Below are positions 1-9,802 of a stretch of DNA of 64,000 bases, one piece after another. The stretch spans positions 744,001 to 808,000 of the forward strand of contig MU271144.1 in NCBI GenBank assembly GCA_021432605.1, read 5' to 3'. Origin of the DNA: Coniochaeta sp. PMI_546 (Eukaryota; Ascomycota; Sordariomycetes; Coniochaetales; Coniochaetaceae). Position numbers and translations under genes: made by a program. Each line of letters begins with the position of its first letter. Positions within the stretch are counted from its first letter, which is position 1. The notes beneath the pieces were generated by a model that did not search any database, was not told the origin of the DNA, and saw nothing but the letters and a program-made list of their open reading frames with translations.

Positions 1-1413
1 GTACAAGAGCGCCTGAATGCGCTCAACGACCCACCAAAGCTAAGCATTCTACCTATCTACAGTCAGATGCCAGCAGACCTGCAAGCCAAGATCTTCGACC
101 GAGCAGCTCCAGGTGTGCGGAAATGCATCGTCGCAACAAACATCGCCGAGACCAGTCTGACGGTCGACGGCATCATGTACGTCGTCGACTCGGGCTACTC
201 AAAGCTCAAAGTCTACAACCCAAAGATGGGCATGGACACCCTCCAGATAACCCCCATCTCACAAGCCAATGCCAACCAGCGGTCCGGCCGCGCCGGCCGC
301 ACAGGACCCGGGCAAGCATACCGTCTCTATACGGAAAAGGCCTACCGCGACGAGCTCTACATCCAAACCATTCCAGAGATCCAGCGCACCAATCTCAGCA
401 ACACCGTCCTCCTCCTCAAATCCCTGGGGGTCAAGGACCTCCTCGATTTTGATTTCATGGATCCACCACCGCAAGAGGTGATCAGCACCTCCCTCTTTGA
501 CCTATGGGCTCTGGGGGCACTCGACAACCTGGGCGAACTGACCGACCTCGGCCGCAAGATGAACGCTTTCCCCATGGACCCGCCTCTGGCGAAGCTGCTT
601 ATCATGAGCGAAGAGTACGGCTGCTCCGAAGAAATGGTGACGATCGTGTCTATGCTGTCCGTGCCCAACGTGTTCTACCGCCCCAAGGAACGCCAGGAAG
701 AATCCGACGCCGCGCGCGAGAAATTCTTCGTGCCCGAGTCGGACCATCTCACCTACCTGCACGTCTTCTCGCAGTGGAAGGCAAACGGCTACAACGACGG
801 CTGGTGCATCCGGCACTTCCTGCACTCCAAATCTCTCAAACGCGCAAAGGAGGTCCGCGACCAGCTGCTCGACATTATGAAGATGCAGAACATGCAGATG
901 GTCTCCTCGGGCACGGACTGGGACGTCATCCGCAAGTGCATCTGCTCCGGCTACTACCACCAGGCCGCCAAGGTCAAGGGCATAGGCGAGTACATCAACC
1001 TGCGGACCAGCGTGACGGTGCAGCTGCACCCCACCTCGGCGCTGTACGGTCTTGGTTTCTTGCCGGACTACGTGGTGTACCACGAGCTGATCCTGACGAG
1101 CAAGGAGTACATGTCCACCGTCACCTCGGTCGACCCGCACTGGCTGGCTGAGCTGGGGGGTGTCTTCTACTCGGTCAAAGAGAAGGGGTATTCCGCGCGG
1201 GAGAAGAGGATCACGGAGACCGAGTTCAATCGCAAGATGGAGATTGAGGCGAAGATGGCGGAGGATAAGAGGAAGGAGGAGGAGAGGCTTAGGGAGGAGG
1301 AGGAGGTCAAGCTCGTCAAGAGGCCTGGTGCGGCGTCGAAGGTGAAGGGAGGCGTTACGACTTCTGGTGAGGTTGTTAAGCCGGTGCGGAAGAGGTTTGG
1401 AAGGGGATTCTGA
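1..1413 (+). CDS. PRP16: Pre-mRNA-splicing DEAH-box ATPase PRP16 (DHX38), 3' part
   Basis: The last 470 residues of a DEAH/RHA spliceosomal helicase are open from the first base of the window, so the 5' end lies outside. Motif V (TNIAETSLT, about residue 46) and motif VI ([12 protein letters not shown], about residue 93) of the second RecA domain are intact, followed by the winged-helix/ratchet region and the OB-fold ([32 protein letters not shown]). The ending [18 protein letters not shown] with a charged tail matches Prp16/DHX38 better than Prp2, Prp22 or Prp43. In the family, Prp16 remodels the spliceosome after the first transesterification, before 3' splice-site cleavage. The tail is Lys/Glu-rich and ends in RKRFGRGF. 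No intron is seen in this part. Confidence 0.93.
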   Translation, partial: VQERLNALNDPPKLSILPIYSQMPADLQAKIFDRAAPGVRKCIVATNIAETSLTVDGIMYVVDSGYSKLKVYNPKMGMDTLQITPISQANANQRSGRAGRTGPGQAYRLYTEKAYRDELYIQTIPEIQRTNLSNTVLLLKSLGVKDLLDFDFMDPPPQEVISTSLFDLWALGALDNLGELTDLGRKMNAFPMDPPLAKLLIMSEEYGCSEEMVTIVSMLSVPNVFYRPKERQEESDAAREKFFVPESDHLTYLHVFSQWKANGYNDGWCIRHFLHSKSLKRAKEVRDQLLDIMKMQNMQMVSSGTDWDVIRKCICSGYYHQAAKVKGIGEYINLRTSVTVQLHPTSALYGLGFLPDYVVYHELILTSKEYMSTVTSVDPHWLAELGGVFYSVKEKGYSAREKRITETEFNRKMEIEAKMAEDKRKEEERLREEEEVKLVKRPGAASKVKGGVTTSGEVVKPVRKRFGRGF

Positions 1414-1720
1414 AGAACTATATATTTAGACATCGGATGGATATATGGGAGGCCTGCCGGTGGGTAGGAACTACATAGGAGTTGTCACGGCTAAGATGCA
1501 AATAATGGGAAGCGTTGAATACTACAATGATAAGAAGATATAAAGTCCTGTGGAAGCCGGAGCAGCCACTCGCGGGGCCGATCAGCTTAAATGTACTGTT
1601 ACAAAGAGTGTGGTATTCCTCCATCCGTGCCAAACCAAAATCATTCCGGAACGCCCCATCACCCCGAACAATCTCGTGTCAAACCATATCATGTGGTATG
1701 CTTCTCTGAGTGTCACCCGA

Positions 1721-3064
1721 TCAAAAGGGGTTCCTTACCCGATCACACTCTTCCAAAAAGCGATAAATGCCTTCCAGCCCCTCAAAGTCTTCGGAGCAGT
1801 GCTCGCCCGAGCTGCCGTAAACAGGCGGGCTCAGACTCTCATAGCCCTCCTCGACCTCGTCCTCCGACGAAAGCAACCAGGGATTATCCTCATACTCGTC
1901 GAGGAAACCCTCCTCCTCCTCCGACAGAGCCGAGTCGTGCGACCTCATCGAACCCCCGGGACTGGTCAGCGTCTTCGTGTCACCCTGAGAATCAGGCGCG
2001 AACGGAAACTTCAACGCCACCGGCACGCCGGTGCTCTGGTTGAAGTCGCTGTCCTCGCCCACCACTCCACGCAACACACCCACATCGTCACAAAGGCTCT
2101 CTACCGTATCCCCATCCACACCCGGGAACCGGACGCGAAGCACATCCCCTTTGCCCTGCAACTCGATCGGTAGATCCCCTAAACCAGACGAGAGCTTCTT
2201 CAAATCAGCCATGACAGCAGCCAGATCCCTCAGCGCCCTCGCAAAGTCGGTAGACAGGACATCCAGGAACCCCTCGGCGTTGAGGCTCGCACCGGCATTC
2301 TTGAACCCGGCCGCCGCAGCAGTAGGTCCAAAGACCCCCTCGACCGCGGCAGCGGCACCAAGCGGGCTGAGGGCCGTGACAGTCGGGGAGATGCGGAAGT
2401 CGACGTACGCGCCCGGCGCAGACTTGGGAATCCCGGACATCCTGACGCGGGTCTCCTCGGCAGCCGCCGAGACGGAGCGGTAGCGGCTCCGGCCATCGGA
2501 GCCTACGCCGTCGTACCGCGCCCGCTGGCCGGAGAGCCAGAAGGCCCGGACGGCCTGGCTGACGTTCTGGACGACCTGGGCGGGCGCGGCGGGCGTGTGG
2601 GAGAAGTAGCGCGCGCCGCCGAGACGGCCGGCTCCGGTGGCCGAGTAGCCGCCTGCTGTGCGCGGGAAGGCGCCGGCTGTCAGGTTGGGGCGGAGGGTGG
2701 ACGCGAAGGGGGCCCTGCCGGGGAGCTGGGAGACGGCTCGGGAGATGGTGCTGACGGGGAGGCGGGTGCGGTCGAACTTGGTTGTCGGAGCGGTGCTCAG
2801 GAAGCGCCGGACGGCGGAGGGGAGGGAGGAGGCGCGGGTTGAGAACCACTTTGCCGAGCGCTTTTGCTGCCGGAGCAGGGCGGATGGGTGGATGGGTTGG
2901 CGACCGGTGTGACCGGAGGCACGAGCGGCGACGGGCTGGAGTTCTGCGTTCAGTGGGCGGGTTGCGGCGGCGAGCTTTTGGCGTAGCATCTTGGTCGTCG
3001 TCAGGGCGGTTTGCCGCAAGAGACGGAGTGCGGCTGGCGCCCAGATGCCTCCCGCGGGAGACAT
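1721..3064 (-). CDS. Conserved fungal protein with mitochondrial-type N-terminus, function unknown
   Basis: A single 447-residue frame without introns, convergent with PRP16. The first 160 residues are rich in Arg, Ala, Ser and Thr and nearly free of acidic residues, which is what mitochondrial presequences look like; an inner Met (MLRQKLAAATRPL, about residue 26) could also start it. Residues about 160-350 form a globular part (AVRAFWLSGQRARYDG, then RVRFPGVDGDTVESLCDDVG). The last 80 residues are strongly acidic and Ser-rich and close with GLEGIYRFLEECDRVRNPF, a compact amphipathic end that looks constrained. I do not recognise a catalytic domain. The reading frame is long and codon choice is GC-rich like its neighbours, so the gene is very probably real; function and localisation are inference only. 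Confidence 0.8.
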   Translation of the reverse strand: MSPAGGIWAPAALRLLRQTALTTTKMLRQKLAAATRPLNAELQPVAARASGHTGRQPIHPSALLRQQKRSAKWFSTRASSLPSAVRRFLSTAPTTKFDRTRLPVSTISRAVSQLPGRAPFASTLRPNLTAGAFPRTAGGYSATGAGRLGGARYFSHTPAAPAQVVQNVSQAVRAFWLSGQRARYDGVGSDGRSRYRSVSAAAEETRVRMSGIPKSAPGAYVDFRISPTVTALSPLGAAAAVEGVFGPTAAAAGFKNAGASLNAEGFLDVLSTDFARALRDLAAVMADLKKLSSGLGDLPIELQGKGDVLRVRFPGVDGDTVESLCDDVGVLRGVVGEDSDFNQSTGVPVALKFPFAPDSQGDTKTLTSPGGSMRSHDSALSEEEEGFLDEYEDNPWLLSSEDEVEEGYESLSPPVYGSSGEHCSEDFEGLEGIYRFLEECDRVRNPF

Positions 3065-3429
3065 GGTGGGCTTTCAGTGCTGCCTGTCTTCGATAGACTG
3101 ATGTTGAAGGGTGATTCTGAGTCTAGGAGGAAGACCTCATGATGAGCCTCTTTTTAAGGCAAAGACCGGTGGTTCAAGAGAGAAGGGAGTACGTTTCGCG
3201 GGGAAGACCGGGCATCTACGATACAAGTCCAGGCCTGGCGTTCCTATTGGGCAGTCTCAGAGAGCTTTCGCCACGCCGATTATGGGGCTCGGATATTTGC
3301 ACCGCCACAAATGTGTTACATAATAATCAGCTGTCACGTGGAGGTGTCTTCGACACATGGTCCAAGCTCCCAGTTGATTGTACCCCACCTCGATTGGATT
3401 TCGGGACTTCAAATTGATTTTTTCCAGTC
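3065..3429. other. Spacer upstream of the presequence-type gene
   Basis: About 365 bases between the start of the minus-strand gene ending at 1721 and the CT-rich leader near 3430. It should hold the minus-strand promoter. Only short frames without recognisable protein character are present. Confidence 0.5.
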
Positions 3430-4768
3430 GTCACAACTTCTTCTTCCTCTCTTCGTTCTCTACCATCGCGCATCTGGCGCTGGTCAGCCGATGCGACTCC
3501 AATGGCAAGGTAAGACACATTTCAACTCTGTGTGTGCTTTATCTGCAGTGATTAAAAAACAAACACGAACAATCCAACTCTTACTTAACCATGGGGATTA
3601 CCATTTACTCTAGAATTACCCTGAGCAAATCAACAGCACCTCAGTCTTCTTGGTCTTCTGGGTCTAGCAACAACTGCTAACATGATCTCTCAGTGCCGCA
3701 GGAGCTTTGCTTCATCTTTCATATGAATGGCCTATCGATATCGACGTGCTTCACACAACTATCACAAAAGGTTCGTTCCCTTCCTATCATCAGTTTCGAT
3801 TTTCACCCACCCGCTCGTCTCAATGATGCATTCAAAGACAATGGAAGGGATTCCTCATGCCGAAGATATACATGTAGATACAACCTCTTACAAGTTTCAG
3901 CCTTGTCTGACTTTATCGAGCTTCACTATTTTACTATTTGCTGCTCTGTTGCCTTCTCAGACTAACAATCTGCGTTGCTAGGTACATTCTACTCTCCCAT
4001 CCAGAACCACTGCTTGGCATCATGACGATACTTTGAACGAACGGGCGGACATATCGAAGCCTCTCCGGGTCCTCTCATCAAAGCAGGATGTACAACCTTG
4101 CGAGGGGGTTTCGGGGAGAAATTCTTGATGAGATCTCGTCACCTGATATGCCATTGATGTGGCTCGTCATTGATGGATGTTATGTGTGCGCAGCATTGAC
4201 TAACTCTGTCTCGACAGGTACTACTCTCCCGCTCTCTCGCTGGGTTTTCATTTCTCTTTATATGATGAACATTATTCACACTGTTTGACCTTGCTTAATA
4301 ACTTGGGATGAACAATAAAACAAATCTGATTTAATGAGGTATGTCGCGGTTCTGCAAACTTGGATCCGAGAGCTTGGCTAACGGTCCTCACAGCCTGAAA
4401 TCTCGTCACTTACGCATTATGCCCGTTGGATGCTTGCTCGGGATTGTTTTACTGACAGTCAGCAATGGCAGGTAATTTTACACGCGGCATCTTCAGCAGC
4501 CGGCAGACGATAGACCAACGGTATGTTTTATATGTCTGTTGTTACACCCTACCTTCCTGATGAGTTTATTACCTGCTTTTTAACTCTGAACACATCGTGC
4601 GGAGAATTATACTTCATCTTGGAGAACTGACTTGGTCTTCAACCAACACGTCTTTGTCGCATTGCTGTCTGCAGGATCATCATGACTGACATTATACCTA
4701 CAGATACTATTGGTTTGGCTGAGCCGTTGAGTTGGATGGAGCTGCGGCTGTTAAATAGCATAGGATGA
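3430..4768 (+). other. Candidate cryptic multi-exon transcription unit
   Basis: No long frame exists here, yet the strand reads like an intron-dense gene. A CT-rich leader (3425-3465) precedes an ATG at 3491 that runs 19 nt into a GTAAGA donor at 3510. Several acceptors have a CTAAC or CTGAC branch site 15-25 nt upstream: 3693 (or 3701), 3981, 4217, 4393 and 4470. The segment 4339-4393 is a textbook 55-nt intron (GTATGT, GCTAAC, CACAG), and 4521-4674 another. Short peptides between them look coding, for example GALLHLSYEWPIDIDVLHTT after 3701, MYNLARGFRGEILDEISS from 4088, and a terminal LAEPLSWMELRLLNSIG ending at 4768. I could not join them into one unambiguous frame. It may be a small unannotated gene, a decaying gene or a spliced non-coding RNA; no family is recognised. 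Confidence 0.33.
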
Positions 4769-5267
4769 ATTGATGAAAGTGTTTAACTGTCTAATCGGAC
4801 TCCTCTTGATCTGATATTGTGTCTATCGTAAATAAAACATCGCATGTCATGCCCTCAATGTGCCAGAATAGAGTGCGAGGCGTCGTCCGATGTCCCCATT
4901 GCCTCGTCCTCAATTTAGTTTCAGCTGGTCAAGCCTCGAAGATGGATATACAAGCGAATCGGCGATTCCCGTTATGACGACGACCAAGCCATCCTAAGCC
5001 CGCCAAGATGTCGTTCCCTCTTCACACCTCCACTTCCAGCACCGCAATCGCTCGTCTCTGCAGCTGGCACGCATTAGACTTGCATGGACCGTCCCGCCAA
5101 CTCAAAGCTGAACGGAGCGTCTTGACTTGTTGAAGCTTAAATAACGTCTCATCCCTCACTCACACCCACAATCTTACATGAGCCCCTTCTCATCTTGCCT
5201 CTGCCTCCCCCTCCACCCTTTTTCTCCCTACTCATCCAGACCAGCCAAGACTTCGCTCTCAGACAGA
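4769..5267. other. Spacer and promoter region of the PI-PLC gene
   Basis: About 500 bases with no convincing frame. The last 100 bases before the gene are CT-rich (from about 5150), as expected for a fungal leader, and TTAAATAA at about 5137-5144 is a possible TATA-like element. Confidence 0.4.
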
Positions 5268-6719
5268 ATGGCGTCCCTCACCATACGCAACCTCACAATA
5301 ACCCCCTTCACGCTCCTCCACGTCGAACGCTTTGAAGCCGACGCCCCCAAACCGTCAGGCAGTCCCGTCGCAAACATAACCTCCAACGTAACCTCCACAA
5401 TAAAAGGCTTTCTGAACCCCATCACCGTCTCGCAGTCTGGCGGTCTAGTCGCCAAATCCGAGGAACCGCACGACAGGCATGACGACGTCAATGTCAGGGT
5501 GGACCCCTTCGCCATGCAGCCGACCGAGATCCGCGCCGCGGACCCGGGTCGCGAGGTCCTGCGGCTGACCTTTGAGGAGCCCGGCGTTGGGGGACGGTAC
5601 ACCGTTGACGTGCCCGGTTCGAGTCCCCGAAGTCTGACTCTCACCAAGCTGGATGGGGCGCAGAAGGACGTGACGGCGGTGTACATCCCCACCGGCGCAT
5701 TTCTGACTCTCCTGTCCTCCGCCCACCTCCCGCGGTGGATGGAGCAGCTGGATAACGCCGCGCCGCTCAGTTGTCTGAGTCTTCCGGGCACGCACAACTC
5801 CCCGACCTGCCACGTCGCCCTGCCCAGTGTGCGCTGCCAGGCCGTCGGCGTGCGGGAGCAGCTGGACAACGGCGTCCGCTTTCTCGACATCAGGGTGTCT
5901 GCCAACCCGGACAATGACGACTTGACTCTGGTGCATTCCGCTTTCCCCATCAGTCTGACGGGGAACAAGCGCCTGGACTCGGACCTGCTGAACGACGTGT
6001 ACTCTTTCCTGGACGCGAACCCCAGCGAGACGGTGCTGGTGTCCCTGAAGCGCGAGGGCACCGGCAAGGGGAGCGACGCCCAACTCAGTCGGTACCTGCA
6101 CGACTCCGGGCGGTATCTGGGCGGCGACAACGCCCGCCGGTGGTTCACCGACCCGCGGATACCGAACCTGGGAGAGGTGAGGGGGAGGTGTGTCCTGGTG
6201 CGCCGGTTCGGGCTGGACGACGGACTGCGCGGCGAGCACGAAGGACGGGGCTGGGGTATAGACGGGTCCGCGTGGCCCGATAACTGCGAGGACGCACCGA
6301 CGGGTAGCGGCTTGATACGGGTCCAGGACTTCTACGAGGTGGCGGAGAGCACCAACATCCAGAAGAAGATCGACCTCGCGCGCGCCCATCTCGAGAAGGC
6401 GGGGGAGCAGCTCTTCGCTCTGCCGGGCCGGGAGGGCGTTCACACCGAGGGCACCCCGCCGCTGTTTGTGAACTTCCTGAGTGCGAGCAACTTCTTCAAC
6501 GCTAGTTGCTGGCCGGAGAGGATCGCGGCGAAGATCAATCCTTCTATCATCGAGTACCTGTGCGTGAGGCACGGGGAGAACGGCAAGGGGCCTGGGAACC
6601 GTCCTGTTGGAGATGCGAGTACTGGCATCGTGGTTACGGACTGGGTGGGACATGACGGCGATTGGGACTTGATCCGGTGTATTGTTGCCTGGAATGCTAG
6701 ACTGCAGCTGAAGCGGTAG
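5268..6719 (+). CDS. Bacterial-type PI-specific phospholipase C family protein
   Basis: A 483-residue intronless protein with a PLC X-domain of the small bacterial type. The catalytic region begins at SLPGTHNS, with candidate general base H176, and continues through GVRFLDIRV to LVHSAFP with the second histidine H223; the spacing resembles the two active-site histidines of Bacillus PI-PLC. Further family blocks are VLVSLKREG, RGRCVLVRRFG and the terminal VVTDWVG. Residues 1-110 are a fungal N-terminal part starting MASLTIRNLTITPFTLLHVE. I start at 5268 because that segment looks conserved and has a good context; an in-frame ATG at 5178 would add 30 Pro/Ser-rich residues. No signal peptide, PH, EF-hand or C2 domain is visible, so it is not a eukaryotic signalling PLC. 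Substrate is not determined by the sequence. Confidence 0.87.
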   Translation: MASLTIRNLTITPFTLLHVERFEADAPKPSGSPVANITSNVTSTIKGFLNPITVSQSGGLVAKSEEPHDRHDDVNVRVDPFAMQPTEIRAADPGREVLRLTFEEPGVGGRYTVDVPGSSPRSLTLTKLDGAQKDVTAVYIPTGAFLTLLSSAHLPRWMEQLDNAAPLSCLSLPGTHNSPTCHVALPSVRCQAVGVREQLDNGVRFLDIRVSANPDNDDLTLVHSAFPISLTGNKRLDSDLLNDVYSFLDANPSETVLVSLKREGTGKGSDAQLSRYLHDSGRYLGGDNARRWFTDPRIPNLGEVRGRCVLVRRFGLDDGLRGEHEGRGWGIDGSAWPDNCEDAPTGSGLIRVQDFYEVAESTNIQKKIDLARAHLEKAGEQLFALPGREGVHTEGTPPLFVNFLSASNFFNASCWPERIAAKINPSIIEYLCVRHGENGKGPGNRPVGDASTGIVVTDWVGHDGDWDLIRCIVAWNARLQLKR

Positions 6720-6953
6720 GGCGCTCGGCGTAGTACTGGTGTCTGGGTCGCGACAGGGGGCGATATCGGGTGGAAACAGGACTTGACGGTCTACGGTCAG
6801 GAGACGGAGGATATCAAAAGTAGGTGTATGCCAGATCTATCCATTACCCACCTCTATCCTTAGAACTCCAGAAAGCAAAACGCCAGAAGTACCGAATATC
6901 CAAGCTACATTCTCACAAATAGACATCCTTAGAGGAATAGTCCAAGAATTGCA

Positions 6954-8945
6954 TCACCAGAAACGCTTGTCCTGTTTACCAGAGGGCGAGGCGCCGTAGA
7001 TGTCCTCAGGGGCAAGCGAATCCTCCTCCCAAGCCGGTGACTGCGGCGTATCCTCCTTCGTGGCTGCTTGAGCCTCATCCCTCTGCTGCTTATGATGTCC
7101 TCCTACTTTTCGGATACGACGGTTGGACACACCTGAAGCCGGGATGCATGGCGAGCTTTGTCCCTGCGTCGCGTCCTCCACCTCTTCCGGCTCCTCTTCG
7201 TCTTTCTCCTTCCCCTGCAGCTTCTTCTCATGATCCGCGTCGACAATGACCTTGCGCTGCTTCGGAGCCACAGCTTCGATCATTTTGCGCATATCGAACA
7301 CGCCAGCCCCCTGAATCTCCTCCCGCAGCCTCCGCCTCTCCTCTGCCTCCGAAACCTGCACGAGAAGCTCGCTGTTGTGTATCTCGAGCCTCTCTATCTC
7401 CGCCTCGAGAGTCAGATTCTTCGCCTGCAGCGTCTCCTTATCCTCCCTCAACTGCTGGATCTCCGCCACCTCGGCCTTCAACACGGCGTTCTCGCGACAG
7501 AGGTCTTCCCACACCTCCTTCTTCGCCCGATCCGTCTGGTGCCGCTCCTTCAGCTCGAGGTATTCCTTCTTGCACAGCTCGTCCTTCAGAGTCGTGTTCT
7601 CGCCCTCCAACTTCTCGACTTTGTCGTCCAGCTCAATGATCATGGACACCTGCTGAAAGACATGCTTCTCCGAGGCATCGAGGTTTCGCTTCAGGTCTGC
7701 CACCTCCTTCTTCAAGTCCTCCTTCTCCTCCCGCCTCTCCGCCGCAACCCTGTCCCTCGCCTCTCGCAATCTCAAGTTCTCGGCCTGGAGCGCATACCTC
7801 TGCCGTTTCAGGTCCTCAAGGTATTCCTTCAACCGCGTATGCTCCTCCATAATCATACGATATCCACCCACGTCATGGACAGTCCCGAGGTCGCGGCCCG
7901 CAGACACCTCCGCGTCAGAGTCCCCCACACCGGGGCGCAGCATCTCCACCCCGTGCCGCAACTCCTTGTTCGCACTTTCAGCGTCCCCCCGCGCCGTTCC
8001 AGAAGAAGCCTTCTCATCACCACCGTCATTCCTAAACATACACTCAGCCAACCACTCCCTCATCTGCTTCAACCGCGCCTCGACCCCAGTGACCCCGAGG
8101 CTGTTCGTGTTGATGTCCAGCAGTTCCAGGGCGGCCGCGGAGTGAGACCTGTACCGCTCCAGCACGTCAAGAATCTCAGCCCTGTGCCTGTCTAGGTCAG
8201 AGATGCAGTCTTCGTCAAGGTGAGTTCCGGATCTGAAGATTGCCAACGCAGCCTCCGTGGAATTGTCGGGTGCTTCGAGTTCGGAAGTGGCGGAATCGTC
8301 GGCAGTGACTGCTTCGGGCTCGTCGCCCTCGGCACACCCCGAACTGTCGATTTCAGAAGCTCTGAAGTCCTCTTCGCTGTACGTCTCGAACAGGTCAACC
8401 AGTTCGTTGTCGGGTTCGTCGACATCCAAATGCGTAGGCTCGGTGATCTGCTCATCCGTGTCATCCACGTCCGGCAGCTTGTCAAACCCAGCAGCCGAGC
8501 CAGGCTCGCTTCGAGTGGGCTCCGCCTCGGGTCCCCAAGTGGGCATGTCTCCAGGCCCGTGCCTCGTGCCCGGCTCCAGACCCTCTGCAAGTGGCTGCTG
8601 GACAGGGTTCGCATGGGTGGATGGTGATTCCTCATCCGCTTGCTCGACCATCATGATGGATGTTCCTGCGTGGTCGGAAGTGTAGCACAGGCAAGAGAGA
8701 GCTTGGTCGCGTTCTCCGAGCAGGCGGGGAGAGGTGACACCTGCTTCGGAAATGGCAACGGGCGTGTCTTGAGAGCAGGCAGTCCCGCCTTGTGTCGAGG
8801 TAGCTTGGCGAGATGCAGGAGCGTCGGCTTGGTCGGGAGCACTGGCGGTAGGGGTGTGACCAGGTGGGTTGGAATCAAGTTCCGGGGTGGCAGTGAGAGT
8901 GTCAGTATCGATAGGCACAAGGCCTTCCTCTTGTTGAGACGCCAT
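6954..8945 (-). CDS. Coiled-coil protein with acidic disordered N-terminus, function unknown
   Basis: A 663-residue intronless frame. Residues 1-260 are disordered and rich in Asp, Glu, Ser, Thr and Pro. A short folded-looking block (ALAIFRSGTHLDEDCISDL, then EARLKQMREWLAECMF) follows. From about residue 362 to 545 the sequence is an almost unbroken heptad coiled coil (EEHTRLKEYLEDLKRQRYAL, LTLEAEIERLEIHNSELL). The C-terminus is charged, with basic and acidic patches, and ends in KQDKRFW. I do not recognise an orthologue. Such architecture fits a scaffold or cytoskeletal linker, but that is inference. It lies 234 bases from the PI-PLC gene, tail to tail. An opposite-strand leucine-rich frame (7158-8195) is a by-product of the coiled-coil codons. 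Confidence 0.78.
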   Translation of the reverse strand: MASQQEEGLVPIDTDTLTATPELDSNPPGHTPTASAPDQADAPASRQATSTQGGTACSQDTPVAISEAGVTSPRLLGERDQALSCLCYTSDHAGTSIMMVEQADEESPSTHANPVQQPLAEGLEPGTRHGPGDMPTWGPEAEPTRSEPGSAAGFDKLPDVDDTDEQITEPTHLDVDEPDNELVDLFETYSEEDFRASEIDSSGCAEGDEPEAVTADDSATSELEAPDNSTEAALAIFRSGTHLDEDCISDLDRHRAEILDVLERYRSHSAAALELLDINTNSLGVTGVEARLKQMREWLAECMFRNDGGDEKASSGTARGDAESANKELRHGVEMLRPGVGDSDAEVSAGRDLGTVHDVGGYRMIMEEHTRLKEYLEDLKRQRYALQAENLRLREARDRVAAERREEKEDLKKEVADLKRNLDASEKHVFQQVSMIIELDDKVEKLEGENTTLKDELCKKEYLELKERHQTDRAKKEVWEDLCRENAVLKAEVAEIQQLREDKETLQAKNLTLEAEIERLEIHNSELLVQVSEAEERRRLREEIQGAGVFDMRKMIEAVAPKQRKVIVDADHEKKLQGKEKDEEEPEEVEDATQGQSSPCIPASGVSNRRIRKVGGHHKQQRDEAQAATKEDTPQSPAWEEDSLAPEDIYGASPSGKQDKRFW

Positions 8946-9802
8946 TCTGGATATTCAGGCGTGGCTGTTGGAGTGGCTGTCAGAGTGATGACCAGGAAGG
9001 GCAGGGCCTGAGGAGGGCGCCCGGTCAGGGACTTTATACTAATCTGGGTAATAGACCGCACCATACAGTCGTCATCTCTTTGCTCTCTATCAGATGCTTG
9101 ATGTGTGCTTCAGAAGCCTGACAGAGAGCGGGAAGGGTCACTCTTGCGGAACTCCAAGGATAAAGAATACGTCTCAAAATCCTCTGGTTGACAACAAAAC
9201 AGATATCGATTGAAACTTACGAATGTCTTGGATCTTGTCCTGTGTGAGCTACCAGTTTCACTCAAGGCCCGCTAGATGAAGCCTACCTTGTTTACTCTGC
9301 CCCTGAAAGCATGGTTGTCTAATGCTATTATCCTTCAGGTATTTCGTGTGTCTCCCGCAAGAGGTGCATATGCACGCATGTATGGTTTCTGAGTCGCACC
9401 ACAACATTTGTCAGGAAAATTAAAGTAAATAAATGGGTATCGAACTGAAGATAAAAAGCTATGTGACAAGAGCGCCTCACCAAAGCAGCCAAATATTGCT
9501 GTCATTGTGAACCACCCGTTTCCCAAAGGCAAGCCACCTCAGTACTCCACGCCAGCAAGGCAACAGCATGACAGGCGCCATTGCCGCCGAACGACATGAC
9601 CGCCGAAACTGCCAGCCCACCAAGAAAGGATGCTTCTCTTATGTATGTCCCATGTAGCGCGTTGACGTCGTAGACCTCTTTGACACGCTTCGGCGTGATT
9701 CCCCCCCAAGAAAAACCCCCGACAACTGACACAAGCAGCTCCGCAACACCCATGAGCAATATAGAACAGTTATAGAAGCAAAGTCCCATCCACCGCAAGG
9801 CA
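8946..9802. other. Spacer between two minus-strand genes
   Basis: About 860 bases holding the promoter of the coiled-coil gene and the 3' flank of the next minus-strand gene. A 113-codon frame (9502-9843, minus) overlaps the end of that gene and has no coding character that I trust. Confidence 0.4.

Noticed and set aside
5610-5622. GGTTCGAGTCC, a perfect tRNA B-box look-alike
   Set aside because: It lies within the PI-PLC coding sequence; no A-box, acceptor stem or terminator surrounds it.
5445-6653. A 402-codon minus-strand frame
   Set aside because: Antisense to the PI-PLC, whose domain and catalytic residues are clear. GC-rich third positions keep the opposite strand open.
7158-8195. A 345-codon leucine-rich frame on the plus strand
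   Set aside because: It is antisense to the coiled-coil gene. Glu and Lys codons read backwards give Leu and Phe-rich peptides, and no start context or homology supports it.
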